64,000 nucleotides of DNA from Bin87 sp965221295 (GTDB lineage: Bacteria > Chloroflexota > Dehalococcoidia > Lucifugimonadales > UBA3495). Where the stretch lies: positions 2,418,001 through 2,482,000 of the forward strand of contig OZ244879.1 of the NCBI GenBank assembly GCA_965221295.1, read 5' to 3'. Every line of letters starts with the position of its first letter. The stretch's first letter is position 1. A program made the translations under genes and the position numbers. The notes beneath the pieces were generated by a model that searched no databases, was not told where the DNA came from, and was given only the letters and a program-made list of their open reading frames with translations. Shown here one piece after another: positions 28,015 to 36,857 of this stretch.

Positions 28015-28545
28015 CTAAAACTCCCGGTAATCGTGGAAATCGTACGACTTGCGGCCCGGATAACCCTCGAACTCAGGGTACAACAATAGGGGAGAAAGGT
28101 CCTGGTTGCCGGCGAAGGATACGCCGAACAGGTCGTGGGCTTCCCGTTCGTACCAGTCCGCAGCTGGCCAGACGCCAGCGACCGACGGCAACTCTGGAGC
28201 GTCATACGGCACGGTGGTTTTGACGACCAGCGAGCGTTCCAATGCGAGGGACTGCAAGAAGTACACCAACTCGAAACGATCCTCGTAATCTACACAAGCG
28301 AGGCAGAGGAGCATTTGGGCGTCCAGATCGCGGTCGTCCCGGCAGGCCTGACAAACGTCGCCTATGGCGTGGGGGGCTACAGTCACCTGTGGCAAGTCGC
28401 CCAAGGCGCCGGCTACGGGAGACCAATTGGCCAAAGACCTCATGGCTCGTTCGAGGGTGGCGCGCCGGTCGGACGGCAACAGCTCGACCGGATCTGGTGG
28501 CGGTTCCGCCTCAGCGTCCGCGCCATTAGCCCTGGGCCTGGGCAT
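28015..28545 (-). CDS. nuoC: NADH-quinone oxidoreductase subunit C
   Basis: 30-kDa-type subunit, 176 residues from ATG 28545, with AGGAGAAGG just upstream. Diagnostic parts are WPAADWYEREAHDLFGVSFAG and, at the end, YPEFEGYPGRKSYDFHDYREF. The N-terminal 20 residues are acidic and Pro-rich. It overlaps the end of nuoB by 20 bases. Confidence 0.94.
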   Translation of the reverse strand: MPRPRANGADAEAEPPPDPVELLPSDRRATLERAMRSLANWSPVAGALGDLPQVTVAPHAIGDVCQACRDDRDLDAQMLLCLACVDYEDRFELVYFLQSLALERSLVVKTTVPYDAPELPSVAGVWPAADWYEREAHDLFGVSFAGNQDLSPLLLYPEFEGYPGRKSYDFHDYREF

Positions 28546-29119
28546 TGCCTTCTCCTGCGTCGGCCATGATTTTTTCCTGTAGCTTGAGGATGCCGTACAG
28601 CAAAGCCTCTGGGCGCGGCGGACATCCCGGCACGTATACGTCCACCGGGATAATGTGGTCAACCCCCATAACCACCGAGTAGGAACGGTAGTAGGGCCCG
28701 CCGTTGGTGGCGCAACTGCCCATGGCGATCACCCATTTGGGTTCTGGCATCTGCTCGTACAGCAGACGGATGGGTTCGGCCATTTTCTTCACCACCGTGC
28801 CGGCGACAATCATCACGTCAGACTGCCGAGGCGACGGCCAAGTTACAACGCCGAACCGGTCGAAATCGTGGTGCGCCATGTAGGTCGAGATCATCTCGAT
28901 GGCGCAGCAGGCCAACCCGAAGCTGAGTGTCCACAGCGAAGACTTTCGGGCCATGGCGAACAGTTGCTCGGTGGTGGCGGTGATCACGCCCGGAACCCGT
29001 CCCTCGGTGGCCTGGTTCAGCAGGCTGGGACCCGGACGATTGCCGGCGCCCAGCATTATCTCGGTCGGACGTGGCGGGAGCGCCAGCGGCGACGTGGCGT
29101 CGCCGTTATGCGGAGTCAT
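28526..29119 (-). CDS. nuoB: NADH-quinone oxidoreductase subunit B
   Basis: PSST-type subunit carrying cluster N2, 197 residues from ATG 29119. FGLACCAIEM supplies the adjacent cysteines; MGSCATNGGPYY and VPGCPPRPEALL supply the others. The open frame extends upstream through nuoA in another register, but that is not the gene. ATG and the nuoA TGA overlap (ATGA). The N-terminus has an extra 30-residue low-complexity extension. Confidence 0.96.
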   Translation of the reverse strand: MTPHNGDATSPLALPPRPTEIMLGAGNRPGPSLLNQATEGRVPGVITATTEQLFAMARKSSLWTLSFGLACCAIEMISTYMAHHDFDRFGVVTWPSPRQSDVMIVAGTVVKKMAEPIRLLYEQMPEPKWVIAMGSCATNGGPYYRSYSVVMGVDHIIPVDVYVPGCPPRPEALLYGILKLQEKIMADAGEGNAQAQG

Positions 29120-29538
29120 TTCTGCCAATCCAATACTCCCTTGCGCCAGCCGTATATCACCGCGAAGAATAACATCGCCAGGAACAATATCATCGCGTAG
29201 AACGGGATGGGATTGCCGGCGGCCTGTTCCTGAATGAACACCACCGCCCAGGGGAACAGAAACACCGCCTCGACATCGAAGATCAGGAAGAGGATGGCGA
29301 AAATGTAGAACCTGATGTTGATGTTCGACCATGAGAAGGGCGTGGGCGGGATGCCACATTCGTAGGTGGTGAGCTTCTCTGCGGAACGTCGCCGCGCCGA
29401 GAGGAGCTGAGACCCCGCGAACATGGCGCCGATGGCCGCCAAAGCTATGATGGCGGCAATCGCCACCGCCAACCAATTGCCGGCGTAAACGGTCGGGTTA
29501 AAAGCCTGTAGTACGTGGATGTCCAGTGGAACGAACAT
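29116..29538 (-). CDS. nuoA: NADH-quinone oxidoreductase subunit A
   Basis: Three-helix membrane subunit, 140 residues. It has the conserved TTYECGIPP loop with its cysteine and FLIFDVEAVFLFPWA in the second helix. First gene of the nuo operon, about 30 bases downstream of a predicted transcription start. No strong Shine-Dalgarno sequence is seen, so the leader may be nearly leaderless in function. Confidence 0.95.
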   Translation of the reverse strand: MFVPLDIHVLQAFNPTVYAGNWLAVAIAAIIALAAIGAMFAGSQLLSARRRSAEKLTTYECGIPPTPFSWSNINIRFYIFAILFLIFDVEAVFLFPWAVVFIQEQAAGNPIPFYAMILFLAMLFFAVIYGWRKGVLDWQK

Positions 29539-29574
29539 GTTTGGTGAGGCTGCTAGTGAGTCTTGAACATCAAA

Positions 29575-29603
29575 ATCGTAACAACGCCCGATTACGGTGT
29601 CAA
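29575..29603 (-). promoter_or_regulatory. Promoter of the nuo operon
   Basis: On the minus strand TTGACA (29603-29598), 17 bases, TACGAT (29580-29575). A perfect -35, ideal spacing and a position 36 bases before the nuoA start codon make it the likely promoter of the whole nuo operon. Confidence 0.7.
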
Positions 29604-29631
29604 TCAGCGGGGGTTGTTCAGCCGGGGCCGT

Positions 29632-30807
29632 TTAGCCGGAATCGCGTATGGCCGTTGACGATAGGTCAGAACGGAAGTCGCCTTCCGGGATCGCTGAAAA
29701 CAGCGGATGAAAACCCTGCGGCAGGTTTACGTCCGCGAGCGTGCGGAATACGCCTCGGTCGTCGACGCGACCGGCCACCGCGAACCGGCAACCTGATCCC
29801 CACATCTCGGCCAGGGCAGTGAGCATCGTCGTTTCGGAGTTGCCGTAGTACCGCGGTTGCGTCAGGCGGGCCGCGGTGTCCCAACCGACGACGAACCGGC
29901 AACCGGGAAACAGTTGAGCCTTTTCGTAAAAGGTCGCGGCCCCGGTCAGGACCACCGTGCCCACATCACGGAATTGCGACACGCGGCGTCGAATCTCGTC
30001 CATCGACAACGGAGGCTTGTCGACGTTGACTACGGACAGCTCGTAGGCCGCTGGCAGACCGAATTCCCGGGACGCCGCCGCCGCCAAGTCAATGTGGCCG
30101 CCGTGCAGGGGGTTGAAGGAGCCGGGCAACAGCGCCGCCGGCGGGTCGCCCTCAGCGCGCATACTGCCGTCAGGATGGACGGTCACCCACGCAACTTCGC
30201 CATCCAGCAGCGACGCGATGGGGTCGGGGTGTGGGGTTTCGTCGCTGCGCACACCTTCCCCGGCGGCCAGGCCCAAATCGATTTCCGCGTCGACGCGGCA
30301 CGCGTTGGCCAGGGCGGCGATTACCAGGCGGCTGACCACATCCTCCTCGCCAACTCGGTCGCGCAACCCCTTTTCCAGCACGAGCGAATCCGAGCGTACC
30401 TTGCTTTCGTCCCAGGTGGCGACGAAAACACGGTGGTCGCCACGCTTCGCACGGTCGGTGGCGATGGTCGCCGTGCACCCCAGGCCGACAATCGGAACCT
30501 CCCTCTCGCGCAGAAGCATCCCGCGCCGCCAGGCGGATTTGGCCATCCGTCGGGCGGTGTCGGCGGAGACTGTTTGGTCGGGAGCGTACCCACCCAGAAA
30601 GTCCGTCATGGCCAGATAGCCATAGGGAACCCGCGTTTCCAAAACCGTGCGCGACGCACCGCCAACTCCCAGCAGCCAAGCCAGGGCGTAGTTGCCCGCT
30701 CCCGCCACGGCCAATACGGATTGTTCGGGGGTATCGTGGATCCGAGCGACCACGCTGCTGATGTCAGCGTCCATATCCTGATCCTGCTCCACCGGCGACG
30801 AGGGCAT
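29632..30807 (-). CDS. CinA-like amidase fused to a NadD-like nucleotidyltransferase
   Basis: A 391-residue two-domain protein. The N-terminal part (about 20-165) follows the CinA C-terminal/NMN deamidase fold (AVAGAGNYALAWLLG, VSADTARRMAKSAW, VPIVGLGCTATIATD). The C-terminal part (about 225-390) is a nucleotidylyltransferase with LLPGSFNPLHGGHIDLA, where NPLHGGH is the HxGH region, and LSSTAIRDS, the ISSTxIR-like motif. NMN deamidation followed by NaMN adenylylation would be two consecutive steps of NAD salvage, so a bifunctional role is an attractive inference. Start ATG 30774 is also possible. It lies 93 bases upstream of nuoA on the same strand. Confidence 0.75.
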   Translation of the reverse strand: MPSSPVEQDQDMDADISSVVARIHDTPEQSVLAVAGAGNYALAWLLGVGGASRTVLETRVPYGYLAMTDFLGGYAPDQTVSADTARRMAKSAWRRGMLLREREVPIVGLGCTATIATDRAKRGDHRVFVATWDESKVRSDSLVLEKGLRDRVGEEDVVSRLVIAALANACRVDAEIDLGLAAGEGVRSDETPHPDPIASLLDGEVAWVTVHPDGSMRAEGDPPAALLPGSFNPLHGGHIDLAAAASREFGLPAAYELSVVNVDKPPLSMDEIRRRVSQFRDVGTVVLTGAATFYEKAQLFPGCRFVVGWDTAARLTQPRYYGNSETTMLTALAEMWGSGCRFAVAGRVDDRGVFRTLADVNLPQGFHPLFSAIPEGDFRSDLSSTAIRDSG

Positions 30808-30894
30808 TACGGCAGGCCAGCGAGGAATGCTTGTCGGCTGCCAACGCGCCTGCCGCCGCCATTGTAGCGCCCCTCGGCCTTGTTCCGGCGCTGT

Positions 30895-31518
30895 TCAGCC
30901 GCTCCACGGTTGTTCCGAGTCGCTCCAAGCTGATGGGTCAACGCGTCCCATGCTGGCCAGCGAAACATCGACCTCTGCGGCGATCTTGCGATCCCATTCG
31001 TCCGCCCAACGCTGGGGCAACCTGGGGCGAGCGTCCCGCCACGTCATGCGTTCTCCGCCGTTGACGCTGGCCGCCAGGCCCTCGACCAGGAACGCGGTCA
31101 TATCGCCGCCATCCATGGCGTTGACCACGCGGCAGTCCAGGCAACCGAAGCTCCCTTCTATGATGGGGCACCCGGTGACGCCGGTGGCATAGGGTACCGG
31201 TCGCATTTTTTCGAAGTGGCGCCCGGAACGCATCCCCAACTCCCAAATCAGCGGCAATTGCGCTTGGTCGAGGAAGTTCACGGCGAGAACGCCAGCTGCG
31301 GCGACGAGATCATGGGTGTAGTTGGAGCGGTAGAGTTGCACGATTAATCTGGGGCGATGCAGGACGATGGAGGCCGACGCGATCGCCACCGCAATCTGCG
31401 CGTTCACGGCCTCTCCGGAACGGACGGATACTGCGGCCAACGGCCCGGTCAGTCCCGCCAGCAGCGGGCCGCAATCGGCGGCGTCGATGTCAGGGGCAGA
31501 TCCAAGCATCAGAGACAT
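30895..31518 (-). CDS. Flavin reductase-like (FMN-binding split barrel) protein
   Basis: 207 residues. The pattern AVAIASASIVLHRPRLIVQLYRSNYTHDLV and GVLAVNFLDQAQLPLIWELG matches the start of the flavin reductase-like domain, including the partner-strand and FMN-loop regions. GCPIIEGSFGCLDCRVVNAM continues the family fold. Substrate unknown; it may supply reduced flavin to the luciferase-like monooxygenases in this window, which is inference. The next gene downstream on the same strand is a TolB-like protein. Confidence 0.72.
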   Translation of the reverse strand: MSLMLGSAPDIDAADCGPLLAGLTGPLAAVSVRSGEAVNAQIAVAIASASIVLHRPRLIVQLYRSNYTHDLVAAAGVLAVNFLDQAQLPLIWELGMRSGRHFEKMRPVPYATGVTGCPIIEGSFGCLDCRVVNAMDGGDMTAFLVEGLAASVNGGERMTWRDARPRLPQRWADEWDRKIAAEVDVSLASMGRVDPSAWSDSEQPWSG

Positions 31519-31548
31519 GGCGCGTCCAGCGCGCAGTGAACCGATTCG

Positions 31549-32610
31549 CTACCAATCCGGCTCGGTATCCGCGGCCTGGTTAGCGGTGAGGCGCGTTTGT
31601 TCTGTGCCATCTCGGTTCATGTATAGGATCTCGGAATTGCCGTACGCGAAGGACACGAAAGCGATCTTGTCGCCTGATTGAGACCAATCTGGCATGAGGT
31701 CTTCGGCGGTGTTGTAGGTGAGTTGTTTGCGTTCCGTACCATCGACCAATACGGTGAAGATTTCGCTCTGATCGTCAAACCGGACCACAAAGGCCAGGCG
31801 CCGGCCGTCCGCCGACCAGGACGGGTCGGTTTCGTCGTATTCGGCGTTGGCAACCGCCAGTTCGTCGGTGTCGTCGGCCCAGTCGTCAGACTTGGTGGGA
31901 CGGAGCACGTAGATATCTTGATCCTCGCTGGAGTCCCGGAGGAAGGCGATGCGGTCGCCCTTCGGGGACCAGACCGGATCGCTGTCAGCCCCGTCGGTGA
32001 GTTCGATCAAATTGACCCCGTTGGGGTTGCGGAGCAACAGCCCGTCGTGGTCCGCCTGGGTAAAGACGAGCCATTGCCCATCCGGAGACCACCCGCCGAT
32101 GGTCTCTCGAGCGTCGCTGAAGGTGAGCCGGGTTTCCTCGCCTGTTTCCAATTCCACCATGTAGATGTCGGGAGCGTCGGTTGTCGCCGACACGTAGGCG
32201 ATACGGTCAGCGTCCGGCGCCCAAATGGGCGGTTGGGATTCATCCACGCCGGAAACCAGCACGCGAGTTTCTTCCTCGTCGAAGTCGTACAACATCAACA
32301 GCGGAACTTCGCCTCCGGTTACCCAGGCCAGATAACGCTGCCCTGGCGACCAACGAACGGCTTTCACTATGGTGTCGCGAGGGGATATTCTGACCGGATC
32401 GGCCTGGCCGGGTTGGCTAACCCAAGCTCGGGCATCTTCGCCATCGCCCGCAATGTAGGCGATTCGGGGCAAGTCGCCGCCGCCAAACCACTGCCCTACG
32501 AAACATCCCATAGCTGACGCGGCGCACAGCATGGCCAACGAGAGGAAACCCAGGTGGAATACTACCGACGCCCGGCCATTGCTGGTTCGCTGGCTGCTCT
32601 GCGTTTTCAT
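31549..32610 (-). CDS. TolB-like beta-propeller lipoprotein
   Basis: 353 residues with repeated WSPD/WAPD/WSADG blades (about six PD40-type repeats, SPDGQWL, SPKGDRI, SADGRRL, SQSGDKI). These predict a TolB-like propeller. The N-terminus has a positively charged start, a hydrophobic stretch (FHLGFLSLAMLCAAS) and a possible lipobox AMGC near residue 36, so export and lipid anchoring are likely. No Tol or Pal genes are nearby, and the function is unknown. A TATAAT lies about 50 bases upstream on the minus strand (32665 to 32660). Confidence 0.78.
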   Translation of the reverse strand: MKTQSSQRTSNGRASVVFHLGFLSLAMLCAASAMGCFVGQWFGGGDLPRIAYIAGDGEDARAWVSQPGQADPVRISPRDTIVKAVRWSPGQRYLAWVTGGEVPLLMLYDFDEEETRVLVSGVDESQPPIWAPDADRIAYVSATTDAPDIYMVELETGEETRLTFSDARETIGGWSPDGQWLVFTQADHDGLLLRNPNGVNLIELTDGADSDPVWSPKGDRIAFLRDSSEDQDIYVLRPTKSDDWADDTDELAVANAEYDETDPSWSADGRRLAFVVRFDDQSEIFTVLVDGTERKQLTYNTAEDLMPDWSQSGDKIAFVSFAYGNSEILYMNRDGTEQTRLTANQAADTEPDW

Positions 32611-32781
32611 TGTCTGCGGATGTACACTGTCATGAGGGTGGCGTAGGCGCGGTGGCTACATTATAACCTCTATCCACATGACGTCCATCAGCCGTTTGCC
32701 ACGCGCGGAACTGGAACGTACGGCCGCCAATCCCGGGACGCGAAATGCGATACAATCACCGGGGCGCGATGCAATCAAGGC

Positions 32782-32864
32782 ATCGAACTCGCGCGAAATC
32801 GAACTCGCGCGAAATCGAACTAACCGCGACATCGAACTAACCGCGACATCGAACTAACCGCGAC
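32782..32864. repeat. 16/17-base tandem repeat, five copies
   Basis: Two copies of ATCGAACTCGCGCGAA (32782-32797, 32798-32813) and three of ATCGAACTAACCGCGAC (32814-32830, 32831-32847, 32848-32864). It is in the upstream region of the HIT gene. No spacer arrangement, so not CRISPR. Confidence 0.9.
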
Positions 32865-32891
32865 ATCAAACCAGGGGCAACACCGAACAGC

Positions 32892-33251
32892 ATGACCAAC
32901 GCCAATTCAGCGCCGTCGCCTGACGCGCCGTACTGCGTATTCTGCGAGATTGTGGCGGGGCGAGAACCTGCCAGAATCCGGTATCTGGACAATGACATCA
33001 TCGCCATCGTCAATCGTTTGACCTGGGTACCCATCATGTTGCTCGTGATGCCCAGGCGCCACATGAGCCAGTTGGAACTGTGGAGCAGCGGGTTGTTGAC
33101 CCGGATTGGAGACGTGGCCGCCACGCTGGGTTGCATGTACTGTCCCAACGGTTTTCGCATCCTGTCCAATTTCGGATATGATGGACTGCAAAGCCAACCC
33201 CACGGGCATCTGCACGTCATAGGCGGGCAGTATTTGGGGCACTACGCCTGA
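32892..33251 (+). CDS. HIT-family protein
   Basis: Histidine-triad nucleotide hydrolase or transferase of 119 residues. CVFCEIVAG near the N-terminus and HGHLHVIGG near the C-terminus carry the family's zinc-type Cys pair and the HxHxH triad. It acts on nucleotide phosphoramidates or dinucleotides in known relatives; the exact substrate is unknown. It precedes a set of catabolic enzymes on the plus strand. Confidence 0.85.
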   Translation: MTNANSAPSPDAPYCVFCEIVAGREPARIRYLDNDIIAIVNRLTWVPIMLLVMPRRHMSQLELWSSGLLTRIGDVAATLGCMYCPNGFRILSNFGYDGLQSQPHGHLHVIGGQYLGHYA

Positions 33252-33300
33252 CCGCGAATCACAGCGCCGCCAGCAGCAGGATCAAGGAGGCCACATCGCA

Positions 33301-34089
33301 ATGCCAGAAACCGTACTGTACGAAAAGACGGGCGTCGACAATCACGTCGCAGTGATCACCCTCAACCGGCCCGAGGCTTCCAACGCCATCAACCGACAAC
33401 TGCGTCGGGAATTGCAGGAAGTCATCCACCATTTCGACAACGAGGACGAAGAGGCCTGGGTGGGAGTCATCGCCGGCGCGGGCCGCAACTTCTGCGCCGG
33501 TCGTGATTTGAAGGAGCGGGCCGCCGATAACGCCGAGGGCGTGCAGGCTCGCGCCGAGAACAGCATGTCGCCCAACAAACCACACATGTGGGAACGCCCC
33601 GCGAAACCCCTGGTGGCGGCCGTCAACGGAGCCGCCGCCGCCGGCGGTTGGTCCATCGCCCAAATGTGCGACGTGCGTCTGGCGGCCGACAACGCCCGCC
33701 TGGGCATAACCGAAACCAAGTGGAGCCTGATGCCTCCATTCGCCGTTGAACTGACCAAGATGATTGGCATATCCAACGTCCTGGAACTGGTGATGACCGC
33801 CGACCTGCTGCCCGCCGAACGGGTGAAAGAAATGGGTTTTCTGAACAAGGTCGTGCCTGCGGATGAGTTGCTGCCAGAGGCCATCAAGATGGCGGAGAGC
33901 ATTGCCCAAAACGCGCCATTGGCCGTGCGTTCCATCAAGGACCTGGCCTACAGCAGCCTGGACATGTCGATCGCCGAAATCAGCGCCAAGACCTACGTGG
34001 CCTACGACCACATCCTGACCACACAAGACAGCAAGGAAGGCCCGCGAGCCTTCGCCGAAAAGCGCCGTCCCAACTGGCAACTCAAGTAA
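33301..34089 (+). CDS. Enoyl-CoA hydratase/isomerase family protein
   Basis: Crotonase-fold protein of 262 residues. GRNFCAGRDLKE and AAVNGAAAAGGWSIAQMCDVRLA form the oxyanion hole and CoA site. The usual catalytic glutamate is seen in TETKWSLMPP (Glu about 139). The ATG has AGGAGG upstream. It sits between a HIT gene and an alpha/beta hydrolase on the plus strand; the fatty or aromatic substrate cannot be told from sequence. Confidence 0.9.
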   Translation: MPETVLYEKTGVDNHVAVITLNRPEASNAINRQLRRELQEVIHHFDNEDEEAWVGVIAGAGRNFCAGRDLKERAADNAEGVQARAENSMSPNKPHMWERPAKPLVAAVNGAAAAGGWSIAQMCDVRLAADNARLGITETKWSLMPPFAVELTKMIGISNVLELVMTADLLPAERVKEMGFLNKVVPADELLPEAIKMAESIAQNAPLAVRSIKDLAYSSLDMSIAEISAKTYVAYDHILTTQDSKEGPRAFAEKRRPNWQLK

Positions 34090-34166
34090 ACCCGAGGCGC
34101 TAAGCCGCCGGTTGTCCGGCAGCCCGGAATCCCGTCAACCCGGACATACCAGAAGGAGTTGAGATT

Positions 34167-35009
34167 ATGACCACTCGCGTGCAACCCAAGAGCGGCAGCG
34201 TTACCGCCAACGGAATCAACATCCACTATCTGGAATGGGGCGCGGAAGGCGCGCCGCCACTCGTGCTGCTCCACGGCCTGCGGGGCCATGCCCACGTGTG
34301 GGAAGACGTGGCAGAAGCCCTGTGCGGCAATTACCACGTGTACGCGCTGGACCAAAGAGGGCGCGGAGATACCGACCATGCACCTGGTGGCGACTACTCC
34401 ACCGACGCCTTCGTAGCCGACCTGGCTGGATTCGTCGACGCCATCGGCCTGGACAAGTTCATCCTGTTCGGTCACTCCATGGGCGGGCGCAACAGCATGG
34501 CTTTCGCCGGCAAGTATCCCCAACGGGTGGAGCGACTCTGCATCGTTGACATCGGGCCACGCATCGAGCCGGCCGGCGGCAATCGCATCACCCAGGAGCT
34601 GAGCGGCCTGCCGCCCCAATTCGACAACTTCGAGGATGCCTTGGCCCACGTTCAAAAGGCCAACCGTTTCGCGTCAGAGGCGGTGATGCGCCGGCGGTTG
34701 GCTGGCCAGACCTTCGAGACGGCCGACGGCAAGATCGGCTGGAAGTTCGACCCGGCGATCCGAGAACAGCGCATGAACGGAACCGCCGCGCCCGCAGTGG
34801 ACCTATGGCCGGCCCTGGAGCGGATCCCGTGCCCCACGCTGGTAGTGCGGGGAACGGAGACCGACCTGCTGACCGAGGAAATGGCCCAGCAGATGGTCGA
34901 TACGCTGGCGCAGGGGACACTGGTGGAAATCGAGAGGGCTGGCCACATGGTCTTCGAGGACAACCCGGCCGATTTCATCGCCGCGGCGCTGGATTGGCTG
35001 TCTTCTTGA
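34167..35009 (+). CDS. Alpha/beta hydrolase
   Basis: 280 residues. The oxyanion-strand motif LLHGLRGHAHVW, nucleophile elbow FGHSMGGRNSM (Ser about 110), acid in VVRGTETDLLT and a final histidine in ERAGHMVFEDNP match the family. The ATG is preceded by AAGGAG. It likely belongs with the preceding enoyl-CoA hydratase in a catabolic set. The cofactorless hydrolase or thioesterase substrate is unknown. Confidence 0.9.
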   Translation: MTTRVQPKSGSVTANGINIHYLEWGAEGAPPLVLLHGLRGHAHVWEDVAEALCGNYHVYALDQRGRGDTDHAPGGDYSTDAFVADLAGFVDAIGLDKFILFGHSMGGRNSMAFAGKYPQRVERLCIVDIGPRIEPAGGNRITQELSGLPPQFDNFEDALAHVQKANRFASEAVMRRRLAGQTFETADGKIGWKFDPAIREQRMNGTAAPAVDLWPALERIPCPTLVVRGTETDLLTEEMAQQMVDTLAQGTLVEIERAGHMVFEDNPADFIAAALDWLSS

Positions 35010-35110
35010 GGGCTTTGGCGCCTGTATGAGCGCCCCGCCGGCGACTGCGCCCATGTTACAATCCCGACATCCCTGATCGGCGGCGCTCTGGTCGCCAAGG
35101 ATTCGCAGCC

Positions 35111-36334
35111 ATGAAAGTGTCATTCTTCCACCTGATGCCATACCAGGACCTGCCGGACGACTTCGCTGAGCAGCACCATTCCGCGTGGGTGGACCTGCCT
35201 AACGAGAATTTCGACCCGGCCAAAGGCAACGAGTACTACGCCCAGTACATCGACCAACTGCGCTACGCCGACCAGGTGGGATTCGACGGGATCTGCGTCA
35301 ACGAGCACCACAACAATGCCTACGGCATCATGCCCTCGCCAAACCTGATTGCTTCAACGCTGGCCAACACCACCGACAACGGGGCCGTCATCGTCCTGGG
35401 CAACAGCTTGGCCCTCTACAACCCGCCGGTTCGGGTCGCGGAGGAGATGGCGATGATCGACGTGATGTCCAACGGCCGCCTGGTCGCCGGCTTTCCTGTA
35501 GGCACCGCCATGGACACCACCTTCTCCTATGGACAGGTGCCCATCACCCTGCGCGACCGCCACACCGAAGCGCACGACGTGGTGATGCAGGCCTGGACAC
35601 AACATCACCCAACGATCTTCAACGGCAAATACAACAAGCTGCGATACATCAGCATCTGGCCCCGGCCGATGCAGCAGCCGCATCCGCCAGTTTGGGTGCC
35701 GGGATCCGGCAGCCTGGAAACCTGGGACTGGGTGCTGGACCGGGACTACGTGTATTGCTACCTGTCGTACTACGGCTACCTGCGAGGGCACAACATCGTC
35801 AAAGGATACTGGGAACGGGTCGCCGAGCGCGGCATCGATGACAACCCCCATCGCTTGGGCTTCCTGCAGCTCGTTTGCGTTTCGGAAACCGACGAGCAGG
35901 CCGAGAAGGACTACGAGGAACACGTCAAGTACTTCTACGAAAAGATGCTTCGGGTGTACCCACCATTCGCCGAATCTCCGGGCTATCGCTCGCTGGATTC
36001 CATCCGCAAGTCTTTGCGTCCGCAGATGGGGGAAGAAGCCCAACGCACGGCCAAAGAAAACAGCTGGAAGGACTACGTTGACCAGGGGCACGTCATCGCC
36101 GGCAGCCCAGAGACCGTGCGACGCAAGCTGACCGAAGCCTGTGAGCTGCTCCGCATTGGCCACCTGATGGTGCTGCTGCAAATCGGCAGCATGCCGCCCG
36201 AACTGGTTCGCAAGAACACCGACCTGTTCGCCACCGAGGTGATGCCCCACATCAAGGGCCTCTTCAGCGAATACGACGACCCGTGGTGGCCAGAACGCTT
36301 GAAGTCGGAAACAGCCGAGGCTGTGGGCGACTGA
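35111..36334 (+). CDS. LLM-class flavin-dependent oxidoreductase
   Basis: 407-residue luciferase-like monooxygenase of the bacterial TIM-barrel group. INEHHNNAYGIMPSPNLIAS and LVAGFPVGTAMDT fall at the expected FMN- and substrate-lining positions. AWTQHHPTIFNGKYNKL and PVWVPGSGS follow, with a C-terminal EELAxxLRIGHLMVLLQIG-like segment. Substrate unknown. It ends 22 bases upstream of a redoxin selenoprotein gene on the same strand. Confidence 0.88.
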   Translation: MKVSFFHLMPYQDLPDDFAEQHHSAWVDLPNENFDPAKGNEYYAQYIDQLRYADQVGFDGICVNEHHNNAYGIMPSPNLIASTLANTTDNGAVIVLGNSLALYNPPVRVAEEMAMIDVMSNGRLVAGFPVGTAMDTTFSYGQVPITLRDRHTEAHDVVMQAWTQHHPTIFNGKYNKLRYISIWPRPMQQPHPPVWVPGSGSLETWDWVLDRDYVYCYLSYYGYLRGHNIVKGYWERVAERGIDDNPHRLGFLQLVCVSETDEQAEKDYEEHVKYFYEKMLRVYPPFAESPGYRSLDSIRKSLRPQMGEEAQRTAKENSWKDYVDQGHVIAGSPETVRRKLTEACELLRIGHLMVLLQIGSMPPELVRKNTDLFATEVMPHIKGLFSEYDDPWWPERLKSETAEAVGD

Positions 36335-36356
36335 ATCTAAACTGGATGACGACCCA

Positions 36357-36845
36357 ATGGCAGAGAAATTACAGCAGGGCGACCGCCTGCCGTCAATCAG
36401 CTTCGACCTGATCGACGGGGGCCGGCTGACGCTGCCCGAGGATATGGACTCCCGGTACCTGGCGGTACTGTTCTACCGCGGCGTTTGGTGACCCTATTGT
36501 TCGCGGCAGTTGGCCGCGTGGCAGTCACAAAAAGACAGCTTGGCTGAAATGGGCTTGGCCATCATGGGGGCCAGTGTGGAACCACGGGAGTTGGTCCAAG
36601 AGATGGCTCAAAAATCGGGAGTGACCTTCCCAATGGCCTACGGCGTCACCCAGGCGGACGCTGATCTGCTGGGCTCCTGGTGGTCGGACGCCCACGATGG
36701 CCACATCCAGCCAACGGAGTTTCTGCTCGGCCGCGGCGGCACGGTGCTGGGCGCGATGTACGCCAGCGGGCCGGTGGGCAGGATCAGCCCGGATGAGGCC
36801 GTGGTTTTCATCCAGAGTCGAGAACGGGCCCGGTTGAACGCCTGA
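36357..36845 (+). CDS. Redoxin (AhpC/TSA-like) selenoprotein, Sec encoded by TGA at 36489-36491
   Basis: From ATG 36357 the frame reads to a TGA at 36489-36491 and then remains open to 36845. Sec45 falls in FYRGVW-U-PYC, where relatives have FYRGVWCPYC, so TGA replaces the peroxidatic or CxxC cysteine. Sec45 and Cys48 form a U-x-x-C redox pair. The 162-residue product continues normally afterwards (SLAEMGLAIMGAS, GVTFPMAYG, FLLGRGGTV), as in the peroxiredoxin-like family. It lies 22 bases after a luciferase-like oxidoreductase gene and ends shortly before a convergent aminotransferase. A SECIS-like hairpin follows the TGA. Confidence 0.87.
36492..36518 (+). promoter_or_regulatory. Putative bacterial SECIS element (redoxin gene)
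   Basis: CGCGGC (36502-36507), loop AGTTG (36508-36512) and GCCGCG (36513-36518) form a perfect six-base stem. The loop begins 16 bases after the TGA and has G at its second position, matching the bacterial SECIS spacing rule. Confidence 0.65.
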
Positions 36846-36857
36846 ACAACGGCCCGG

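Noticed and set aside
32782..32864. CRISPR array
   Set aside because: Copies are directly adjacent with no spacers, so it is a plain tandem repeat.
36510..36845. Short redoxin-like gene starting at an internal TTG
   Set aside because: The real start is ATG 36357; the part before TGA is essential to the fold, so the gene is a selenoprotein rather than a short one.
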